From NCBI RefSeq assembly GCF_029870285.1, contig NZ_JACSYA010000006.1, positions 145,853 to 209,852 on the forward strand: a stretch of DNA of 64,000 nt, written 5' to 3'. Positions 57,990 to 64,000 of the stretch are shown here, piece by piece. Under the pieces are notes generated by a model. It saw only the letters and a program-made list of their open reading frames with translations, made no database searches and had not been told where the DNA came from. The DNA comes from Delftia sp. PS-11. GTDB taxonomy: Bacteria; Pseudomonadota; Gammaproteobacteria; Burkholderiales; Burkholderiaceae_C. Position 1 is the first letter of the stretch. Each line of letters begins with the position of its first letter. The translations under genes and the position numbers were made by a program.

Positions 57990-58622
57990 ATGACCATCGT
58001 GCTCGCCCTGATCGCAGTGCTGGCTGCCATCAGCGTGGCATGGCGCCTTTTCTCGCGCCGCCATGTCCTGCCCTGTCCGTCCTGGCTGCGCTGGATGGTC
58101 GAACTCGACAACCCCTTCGCGGCCAGCAACAAGGCCGCCTTCATCGTGGAGCAACTGAAGATCCAGCCAGGCATGCAAGTGCTGGATGCAGGCTGCGGAC
58201 CGGGCCGCGTCACCCTGCCATTGGCCCGTGCCATCGGTGCGCACGGACAGGTACTGGCCGTGGACCTGCAGCCGGCCATGCTGGAACAGGTGGCAGCAAA
58301 AGCACATGCCCAGGGACTGCACAATGTGCGCACCCAGGCCGCTGCGCTGGGCGGGGGTGCGCTGGAAGCGGGCCAGCATGACCGCGCCGTCATCGCCGCC
58401 GTGCTGGGCGAGATACCGGACCGCGCAGCTGCGATGGCCGACCTGTTCCATAGCCTGCGCCCGGGTGGCCTGCTGGCCGTGGCCGAACTGGTCTTCGATC
58501 CGCATTTCCAGCGCCGCGCCACCGTGGAGCGGCTGGCCTGCGATGCAGGCTTCATTCCCCATTCCTTCCATGGCCACGCAGCCGCCTACCTGCTGGTGCT
58601 GCAACGACCGCTCACCCCTTGA
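57990..58622 (+). CDS. SAM-dependent methyltransferase with N-terminal membrane anchor
   Basis: A 210-residue class I methyltransferase. The first 18 residues form a membrane anchor (TIVLALIAVLAAISVAW). The SAM site is VLDAGCGPGRVTLPLA, with AVDLQPAML as the acidic loop. The substrate is unknown. Its stop overlaps the next gene's ATG (TGATG), and that gene overlaps murI, so the three are likely co-translated. An upstream TTG at 57978 is possible. Confidence 0.82.
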   Translation: MTIVLALIAVLAAISVAWRLFSRRHVLPCPSWLRWMVELDNPFAASNKAAFIVEQLKIQPGMQVLDAGCGPGRVTLPLARAIGAHGQVLAVDLQPAMLEQVAAKAHAQGLHNVRTQAAALGGGALEAGQHDRAVIAAVLGEIPDRAAAMADLFHSLRPGGLLAVAELVFDPHFQRRATVERLACDAGFIPHSFHGHAAAYLLVLQRPLTP

Positions 58623-59266
58623 TGGCCATGAGAACACCCGTGACAACCCTGAGCACGCAGCGCATGCACCTGCGCCAATGGCACGCCCGGGACTTCGCAC
58701 CGTTCGCCGCACTCAACGCGGATGCCGAGGTCATGCGGCATTTTCCCGCGCCGCTGACGCGGCCCCAGAGCGACGCCATGGCGGACAGAATACAGGCACT
58801 GATTGCAGAGCGCGGCTGGGGTTTCTGGGCAGCCGAGCACCGCGCCAGTGGCGAATTCATGGGCTTCATCGGTCTGCATATTCCGGCGGCAGACCTGCCG
58901 TGCTCGCCCTGCGTGGAAATCGGCTGGCGGCTGGCACGCCCGTTCTGGGGCCAGGGCCTGGCGACAGAAGGCGCCAGGGCTGCGCTGGCCCATGGCTTCG
59001 ATGTGCTTTGCCTTGCCTCCATCGTCTCCTTCACCGCCCTGTTCAACCTGCGCTCGCAAGCCGTCATGCAGCGGCTGGGAATGCTGCGTGACGAAGAAAA
59101 TTTCGAGCATCCGGCCGTGCCACAAGGCCACGCACTGCGCAGGCACTGCCTGTACCGCCTGTCCCGCGGACAGTGGCGCCAGCAGCATTCGACAACACGC
59201 CATGGGCAAGCAGGTGCGGGCATACTGGAAGGCGCCTCCCATCAGTTCCCTCCACATACCCCATGA
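58622..59266 (+). CDS. GNAT acetyltransferase (RimJ/RimL-like)
   Basis: A 214-residue GNAT protein of the Acetyltransf_3 type. It begins with TQRMHLRQWHARDFAPFAALN, has EIGWRLARPFWGQGLATEGARAALAHGF (acetyl-CoA loop) and SRAVMQRLGM-like NLRSQAVMQRLGM. The acceptor is unknown. It overlaps the methyltransferase by one base and murI by four (ATGA). An ATG at 58628 could also serve. Confidence 0.88.
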   Translation: MAMRTPVTTLSTQRMHLRQWHARDFAPFAALNADAEVMRHFPAPLTRPQSDAMADRIQALIAERGWGFWAAEHRASGEFMGFIGLHIPAADLPCSPCVEIGWRLARPFWGQGLATEGARAALAHGFDVLCLASIVSFTALFNLRSQAVMQRLGMLRDEENFEHPAVPQGHALRRHCLYRLSRGQWRQQHSTTRHGQAGAGILEGASHQFPPHTP

Positions 59267-60147
59267 CACTCCCGGCCTCACCCATTGGCGTCTTCGACAG
59301 CGGCATCGGCGGCCTCAGCGTGCTGCAGGCACTGCGCCATGAACTGCCGCACGAGCGCTTCGTCTACCTGGCCGACAGCGGCAATGCGCCCTATGGCGAC
59401 GCGCGTGGCGATGCCTTCGTGCAGCAGCGCACACGCTGCATTGCGCACCACCTGCGGGAGCGGCACCAGATCAAGATCCTGGTCATCGCCTGCAATACGG
59501 CGACTGCCGCCGCCGTGGACCTGCTGCGTGCTGAAATGCCCGATCTGCCGCTGATCGGCGTGGAGCCTGCCATCAAGCCCGCCGCGCTATCGAGCCAGAC
59601 TGGCCATGTCGGCGTGATGGCCACACGCGGTACCGCCGGCAGCGCCCGCTTCGCACGGCTGATTGCAGAGCACAGCGGACAGGTGCAATTCAACACCCAG
59701 GCCTGCGATGGCCTGGCCAAAGCCATCGAGGACAGCACGGCGCAGCCCGTTGCAAAAGACCCCATGGCCACAGAGATTGCCCGCCTGTGCGCCAGATACG
59801 TGGATGCGCTGGGCCGCTTCGGCCACAAGACCGGCGAGATGGACACCCTGGTGCTGGGCTGCACGCACTACATCTTCGCCCGCGAGCCCCTGCGCACCCT
59901 GCTCGGGCCGGACATCCAGCTCATCGACACCGGTGCCCCAGTGGCACGGCAGACGCGGCGCGTGCTTGCACGTCTGGGCGGCCTGGCGGATGAATCAGGC
60001 CCCTTGCCCGCAGACAGGGAGCAGGTACGGCTGATGACCACAGGCTCGCTGCAGGCCCTGCAGTCCGCCGCAGCGCGCTGGCTGGATCTGCCAGCACAGT
60101 GCTGCACCGCCGTTCAGTGCGGCGAGCCGGCGACCACGGCGGCCTGA
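59263..60147 (+). CDS. murI: Glutamate racemase
   Basis: Supplies D-glutamate for peptidoglycan. The 294-residue protein has IGVFDSGIGGLSVLQALRH, ADSGNAPYGD, the first catalytic cysteine in ACNTAT and the second in LGCTHYIF. The start ATG overlaps the GNAT stop by four bases; the frame is open upstream without a plausible start. It is the third gene of an overlapping unit. Confidence 0.97.
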   Translation: MTLPASPIGVFDSGIGGLSVLQALRHELPHERFVYLADSGNAPYGDARGDAFVQQRTRCIAHHLRERHQIKILVIACNTATAAAVDLLRAEMPDLPLIGVEPAIKPAALSSQTGHVGVMATRGTAGSARFARLIAEHSGQVQFNTQACDGLAKAIEDSTAQPVAKDPMATEIARLCARYVDALGRFGHKTGEMDTLVLGCTHYIFAREPLRTLLGPDIQLIDTGAPVARQTRRVLARLGGLADESGPLPADREQVRLMTTGSLQALQSAAARWLDLPAQCCTAVQCGEPATTAA

Positions 60148-60148
60148 A

Positions 60149-60763
60149 TCAGGCAGGCACCTGCCACAGGCGCCTGCCTGAGTAATCCATCCAGCTCAGG
60201 TACAGGCGCAACTCGAACTCCAGCTGGTGGTAGTCAGGCTCCATGTGGGTGCACAGCTGGTAGAAGGCCTTGTCATGGTCGGGCTCGCGCAGGTGGGCCA
60301 GCTCATGAACGACGATCATGCGCAAAAAAGCTTCGGGCGCCTGCTTGAACAACGCGCCAATGCGGATCTCATGCCGGGCATTGAGGCGGCCGCCCTGAAC
60401 CAGGGTACGGCGCGTGTGCAGGCCCAGCGCGTTGTGCACGACGTGGATGCGGCCATCGTAGGCCACCTTGTTCAGCGTGCCGGCATTGCGCATATGCCGG
60501 CTCTTGAGCGCATCCACATAGTCATACAGGCCCTTGTCCGTTCGCACGCAATGGGCCTCGGGGTGCTTGCGCAGCAGCCAGACTTCGGCCTTGTCCTCGG
60601 CCAGCCAGCCGCGCACCTGGGCCTGCAGCGCAGCCGGATAGGCAGACAGATAAGGCAAGGACAGCACCGGTCCTGCAGCCGCCTTGCTGCGCTGCACGCG
60701 CTCGCGGCGCACTGCGTCCACGACGGATCCGGAATACTTGGGCGTGCTGGCCTGTGCCGCCAT
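60149..60763 (-). CDS. YgjP-like (DUF45) metallopeptidase-fold protein
   Basis: A 204-residue protein with the zinc motif VVHELAHLREPDHDKAFYQ and a following acidic/aromatic stretch HMEPDYHQLEFEL, which places it with YgjP/SprT-like DUF45 proteins. The target is unknown. ATG 60763 is used; a TTG at 60799 would add 12 residues and overlap the next gene. It is convergent with murI and downstream of the acidic protein gene. Confidence 0.82.
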   Translation of the reverse strand: MAAQASTPKYSGSVVDAVRRERVQRSKAAAGPVLSLPYLSAYPAALQAQVRGWLAEDKAEVWLLRKHPEAHCVRTDKGLYDYVDALKSRHMRNAGTLNKVAYDGRIHVVHNALGLHTRRTLVQGGRLNARHEIRIGALFKQAPEAFLRMIVVHELAHLREPDHDKAFYQLCTHMEPDYHQLEFELRLYLSWMDYSGRRLWQVPA

Positions 60764-60795
60764 GGCTGTGCGCTGCTCCGGGCAGCGCTGTGCGC

Positions 60796-61422
60796 TCAAT
60801 GCAGATGGCGGGGACGGCGGTTGCCGCCGTGGCCCGTGCCCGAGCCGCCCATGCCACGCGGCGGCTTGCCAATCTCCAGCGAGCTGACCAGCGCATCGAA
60901 GCGCTGCGAGAACAGCTTGTCGATTTCCTCGACCACTCCGCCCAGCTCGGAGCCGTCGAAGTGCCGCTCCATCATGTTGACCACGTCCTGCACCAGCAGA
61001 TCGCGCTGCACCTGCATGATGGCCGCTGGCGTCGGGCCAACGAACAGCATGACAAAGTCATCGCGCGACTCGGCCTCCTCGGACTCTTCTTCCTCGTCGA
61101 ATTCGGTGTCGTAGAAAGTCACCTCTATGGCCGCGCCCTGCTCGGCCAGCTCGTTGATGCCCATGCACATGTCATCGAGCGACTGGCGGAAATCCTCATC
61201 GCCACGCACAGTCCAGCACATCTGCAGCAGACGCTCCTTGGCATCGAACTGCAGGCCTGGCTCCTCCTCGTAGACACTGCCGGCACCATCGGCCAGGGAA
61301 CGCGCGCCCGCATATTTCCACAGCGGCCCCAGGGCCTCCTGAAGCTGCTCATAGGTCGTATCAGGGCGCAGCAGCACCTGGCCATGGACATGGATTTCGA
61401 AGGGAGCGTTGTAATTTGACAT
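60796..61422 (-). CDS. Conserved acidic protein of unknown function (possibly DUF6806)
   Basis: A 208-residue soluble protein. It starts NAPFEIHVHGQVLLRP, has an acidic stretch EFDEEEESEEAESRDD in the middle, and ends in a Gly/His/Arg-rich tail (GGSGTGHGGNRRPRHLH). I believe it belongs to a Burkholderiales family named DUF6806, but I cannot confirm this. ATG 61422 is chosen because the conserved part starts there. It precedes the YgjP-like gene by 32 bases on the same strand. Confidence 0.7.
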   Translation of the reverse strand: MSNYNAPFEIHVHGQVLLRPDTTYEQLQEALGPLWKYAGARSLADGAGSVYEEEPGLQFDAKERLLQMCWTVRGDEDFRQSLDDMCMGINELAEQGAAIEVTFYDTEFDEEEESEEAESRDDFVMLFVGPTPAAIMQVQRDLLVQDVVNMMERHFDGSELGGVVEEIDKLFSQRFDALVSSLEIGKPPRGMGGSGTGHGGNRRPRHLH

Positions 61423-61745
61423 GTTCTGGTCTGAGAGGAGTTCGGCACTTGCGGCCGCGCTGCACCATACGCCGCATCCGCTATCGCCGTCCACCGGAGC
61501 ACAACCCTGGCGGGCATGAAACCCGTGGCCTGATGCCAGGATTCTCGCACGTTATGCCAGTCGACATTGGATTGGCAAGCAAGGCAGCAAGGCCAGAGGA
61601 CACACCGCCGCAGCGCACAGCCCGCATGTGCAATGCCTTCTATGTGAATCGCAGAACAACCTGAAAACTGCGGAACAGCGCACCTGCGGATAGCATCGTT
61701 TTGCTCCTACATCAATAGCAAAAAAGCGTTGCTATTCGGTGCTTG
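61423..61745. other. Intergenic stretch between acidic protein and tRNA-Leu
   Basis: About 320 bases with no supportable gene. No strong hairpin or repeat stands out. It should hold the promoter of the acidic-protein gene. Confidence 0.5.
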
Positions 61746-61836
61746 TGGTGGCCCGAGCCGGGGTCGAACCGGCACGCCCCTGTTCGGAAGCGGCGGATTT
61801 TAAGTCCGCAGTGTCTACCAATTTCACCATCGGGCC
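61746..61836 (-). tRNA. tRNA-Leu (TAA)
   Basis: A 91-base tRNA with a 7-bp acceptor stem (GGCCCGA / TCGGGCC), the D-arm GGTGAAATTGGTAGACAC, the anticodon loop CTTAAAA and anticodon TAA, a long variable arm (class II), the T loop GGTTCGACCCC and an encoded CCA end. It lies downstream of tRNA-Gly and is separated from it by a terminator. Confidence 0.96.
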
Positions 61837-61918
61837 CATGCAGCCATGGCCTCTGGCCTGCATGCATACAGACTTGCATCAGGACGGACTCTGCCATATC
61901 GCAGCATGTATCAGCAAC

Positions 61919-61948
61919 AAAAAAGGGAAGCATGCGCTTCCCTTTTTT
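61919..61948 (-). terminator. Terminator between tRNA-Gly and tRNA-Leu
   Basis: Stem AAAAAAGGGAAGC / GCTTCCCTTTTTT with loop ATGC. It is symmetrical, and on the minus strand it follows tRNA-Gly, which would make it and tRNA-Leu separate transcripts. Confidence 0.85.
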
Positions 61949-61953
61949 CAAAC

Positions 61954-62029
61954 TGGAGCGGGAAAACGGGTTCGAACCGTCGACCTCAACCTTGGCAAGG
62001 TTGCGCTCTACCAACTGAGCTATTCCCGC
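61954..62029 (-). tRNA. tRNA-Gly (GCC)
   Basis: A 76-base tRNA with acceptor GCGGGAA / TTCCCGC, D-arm AGCTCAGTTGGTAGAGC, anticodon loop TTGCCAA (GCC), T loop GGTTCGAACCC and encoded CCA. A second copy starts at the right edge of the window (63989). Confidence 0.96.
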
Positions 62030-62365
62030 GCATCTGAAAAGTCATGTACTTTGCAGTGCAGAATTCTATTGTAACGCAATTTTTTGGATGTCTGGAAAAA
62101 TCCACCAATCCCGCTGCCTGTCCGCGCCACATGGACGCAGCCCAGACAGTCTGCGCAGAGGGATGGCATCCTGCTGCCGGCCGCAGGCTTGCGTGAAGGG
62201 GCCTTGACCAAGCGCACCCAAGCCAAGCCCGGAATCATCCAGACATCTTCGCCGCATACTGGTCACCAGAGTAAGCTTACGCAGCCTTTTCCGGAACCAC
62301 TGCCTCCTGCCCTCAACCCTTGCTTTGGACCATCCTGTTTGCGCCCCCCACCAACGAGGCCGGAT
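62030..62365. other. Intergenic stretch before the EAL gene
   Basis: About 335 bases with no supportable gene. The EAL frame is open through most of it but lacks any membrane or domain pattern. It should hold promoters for both the tRNA genes and the EAL protein. Confidence 0.5.
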
Positions 62366-63748
62366 ATGGAACAACACATAGTGTCCTTCTTCAACCCAAA
62401 GGACGTGCACTCCGCACGAGCGCGCACGCGCAGCATGGTGACGGCAGCCAGCTACCTCTTGATGCTGATTGGCTTCGGGTGGGCGCTCTACTTTCTGATC
62501 ATTGGCAACTGGCTTACTGCCGGACTCGAACTTCTGATCGCGGCCGCAGGACTTTACATCCGCCATCTGCAGCACCAGGGACGCACAAGACCCGCCTCGG
62601 CTTTGCTTTTCACCCTGGCATTCCTGGCCATCGCCACATTCTCGCTGGTACTGGATGTTCCAACCATCGCCGTGCCGCGCTCCAGCCACCTGTACTTTCT
62701 TACCGTAGGGCTGTGCGCCTACTACGTTCTTCATGAGGAGCAGCCATGGCTGCGCTACGGGGTTCCCTCGCTGTTTTTTGCCGCGTTCTACTTCTTTGCC
62801 TGCACCCACTTCAGCTTCGACACACCATACGCCATGCCAGACAGCGTGCGACTTGGGGGGACCTGGGTCAATGCCGCAGGGGCGATGTTTGTGCTGCTCA
62901 TCACACTCTTTCTGATGAACACCGACCCCGCCATGCGCGGCGGGCTTCATTCAGCCATGCGCGACGGACTGGCGGCAAGGCACTTCAGCCTGCATTACCA
63001 GCCACAGGTTGACGCCGACGGCAAGGTGGTCGGGGCCGAAGCATTGCTGCGATGGAAAAACCCCGAGCGCGGCAGCATCAGTCCTGCCGAGTTCATTCCC
63101 CTGGCAGAACAAACGGGCTTCATCCTGACACTGGGGGCATGGGCACTGAATGAAGCATGCACCCGCCTGGCACAGTGGCAGCACGACGAGCAACTGCGCC
63201 CGCTGATGCTTTCCGTCAATGTCAGCGCATACCAGATACAGCAGCCAGACTTCGTCGATGTAGTCAGGACCATCCTGGCGCGCACAGGCGCACCCGCGCA
63301 CAAGCTCAAGCTGGAATTGACCGAGAGCATGCTGGTCAACGACATTGAGGACTTGATCTGCAAAATGCAGGCACTTGCGCAGCTGGGAGTCGGCTTTTCG
63401 CTGGATGACTTCGGCACAGGCTACTCATCCCTGGCTTACCTCAAACGCCTGCCGCTGCACCAGCTCAAGATCGACAAATCCTTTGTCCGCGACGTGCCGA
63501 CCGACAGGAACGCTGCAGCCATCGCCAAGACCCTCATTGCACTGGGGCAGTCGCTGAACCTGAAGGTGGTTGCCGAGGGCATAGAAACGCAGCAGCAGCA
63601 GACATTCTTGCTGGATCTGGGCTGCAGGGTGTTTCAAGGCTACCTCCTGAGCCGTCCGCTTGAAGCCGAGGCCTTCGAGGCATTTACCTCGCGTTTGAAC
63701 AAGGACCACGCCGCGGCGCAAGCCAGCGCCGAAGCATCAGGTGCATAA
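62366..63748 (+). CDS. Membrane-bound EAL-domain c-di-GMP phosphodiesterase
   Basis: A 460-residue protein. About six membrane helices fill residues 22-190, with no recognised sensor name. The EAL domain (about 205-450) has all key parts: GAEALLRWK (EAL), LELTES, DDFGTGYSS, KIDKSF and VVAEGIET, so it should be catalytically active. No GGDEF domain is present. ATG 62366 places the first helix near the start. It stands alone and should lower c-di-GMP, favouring motility over biofilm. Confidence 0.9.
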   Translation: MEQHIVSFFNPKDVHSARARTRSMVTAASYLLMLIGFGWALYFLIIGNWLTAGLELLIAAAGLYIRHLQHQGRTRPASALLFTLAFLAIATFSLVLDVPTIAVPRSSHLYFLTVGLCAYYVLHEEQPWLRYGVPSLFFAAFYFFACTHFSFDTPYAMPDSVRLGGTWVNAAGAMFVLLITLFLMNTDPAMRGGLHSAMRDGLAARHFSLHYQPQVDADGKVVGAEALLRWKNPERGSISPAEFIPLAEQTGFILTLGAWALNEACTRLAQWQHDEQLRPLMLSVNVSAYQIQQPDFVDVVRTILARTGAPAHKLKLELTESMLVNDIEDLICKMQALAQLGVGFSLDDFGTGYSSLAYLKRLPLHQLKIDKSFVRDVPTDRNAAAIAKTLIALGQSLNLKVVAEGIETQQQQTFLLDLGCRVFQGYLLSRPLEAEAFEAFTSRLNKDHAAAQASAEASGA

Positions 63749-63822
63749 CAGGCACCTCAACGGCACACAGTACACACACAAAAACCCTCACTTGCACAAT
63801 ATCGCGCAACTCCAGAAACGAC

Positions 63823-63844
63823 AAACGGCCCCGAAGGGCCGTTT
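63823..63844. terminator. Hairpin between EAL gene and tRNA-Cys
   Basis: Stem AAACGGCCC / GGGCCGTTT with loop CGAA. The T run is short on both strands, so it is a moderate terminator of either the EAL transcript or tRNA-Cys. Confidence 0.65.
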
Positions 63845-63870
63845 AAGTCTTTGATTCTCTTAGAGAAATC

Positions 63871-63944
63871 TGGAGGCGCGAACCAGAGTCGAACTGGTCT
63901 AACCGGATTTGCAATCCGGGGCATAACCGCTTTGCTATCGCGCC
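63871..63944 (-). tRNA. tRNA-Cys (GCA)
   Basis: A 74-base tRNA with acceptor GGCGCGA / TCGCGCC, D-arm AGCAAAGCGGTTATGC, anticodon stem-loop CCGGA-TTGCAAA-TCCGG (GCA), T loop AGTTCGACTCT and encoded CCA. Confidence 0.96.
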
Positions 63945-63988
63945 AAATCACTAGCAATCTACCACAGCAAGGCTGCAGATATTTAACT

Positions 63989-64000
63989 GGAGCGGGAAAA
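63989..64000 (-). tRNA. 3' end of a second tRNA-Gly, cut by the window edge
   Basis: TGGAGCGGGAAA repeats the exact 3' end of the tRNA-Gly(GCC) at 61954, including the encoded CCA. The rest lies outside the window. A tRNA-Gly/tRNA-Cys pair is a common arrangement in Burkholderiales. Confidence 0.75.

Overview
The window is a high-GC chromosomal segment from a betaproteobacterium of the Comamonadaceae, most like Comamonas or Delftia. The grounds are the many orphan TctC/Bug-type periplasmic receptors, an FNR-controlled cbb3 oxidase locus, a small Trp-rich protein family typical of Burkholderiales, and the overall gene content. The taxonomic call is inference; no rRNA is present. I see no insertion sequences, prophage, CRISPR arrays or integrons. 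The segment looks like ordinary core chromosome with metabolic islands.

Layout. 1-2.0 kb: hemN (cut by the left edge) diverges from fnr, with an FNR box between them. 2.0-10.2 kb, minus strand: the complete cytochrome cbb3 locus in the order ccoI-ccoS-ccoN-ccoO-ccoQ-ccoP-ccoG-fixH, followed by a small membrane protein. FNR boxes lie before ccoN and between ccoI and the divergent uspA. 10.8-16 kb: an FAD amine/D-amino-acid oxidoreductase, then a LysR regulator divergent from a Bug receptor and an amidase.

16-23.2 kb, minus strand: a malonate-type catabolic cluster. It holds malonyl-CoA decarboxylase, two Bug receptors, a crotonase without the usual hydratase glutamates, a CaiB-type CoA transferase and a malonyl-CoA synthetase. 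23.4-24.2 kb: lgt. 24.3-31.2 kb, minus strand: a hydroxycinnamate (ferulate/coumarate) cluster with a MarR regulator, acyl-CoA dehydrogenase, MFS transporter, ADP-forming acyl-CoA ligase and hydroxycinnamoyl-CoA hydratase-lyase. No vanillin dehydrogenase is nearby.

31.4-38.4 kb: a bacterioferritin-like protein, ilvD, a small Trp-rich protein, a cytochrome c551-type protein, a LapA-like membrane protein, acsA and a YqhA-family protein. 39.1-42.8 kb: proV-proW-proX glycine betaine/proline uptake behind a ~670-base gene-free leader. 42.8-49.1 kb: the fructose PTS operon fruB-fruK-fruA with divergent fruR and two operator-like palindromes. 49.1-54.5 kb: a SulP transporter, a DUF3334 protein, a MarR/MFS efflux pair and a secreted esterase.

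54.6-57.8 kb: two unrelated fumarases transcribed divergently, fumC (class II) and an iron-sulfur class I enzyme. 58-60.8 kb: a tightly overlapping methyltransferase-GNAT-murI unit and a YgjP-like metallopeptidase. 60.8-64 kb: an acidic conserved protein, tRNA-Leu(TAA), tRNA-Gly(GCC), a membrane EAL phosphodiesterase, tRNA-Cys(GCA) and the edge of a second tRNA-Gly copy.

Together the genes describe a respiratory bacterium adapted to low oxygen and to growth on organic and aromatic acids. Many genes overlap by an ATGA, which supports translational coupling inside the operons.
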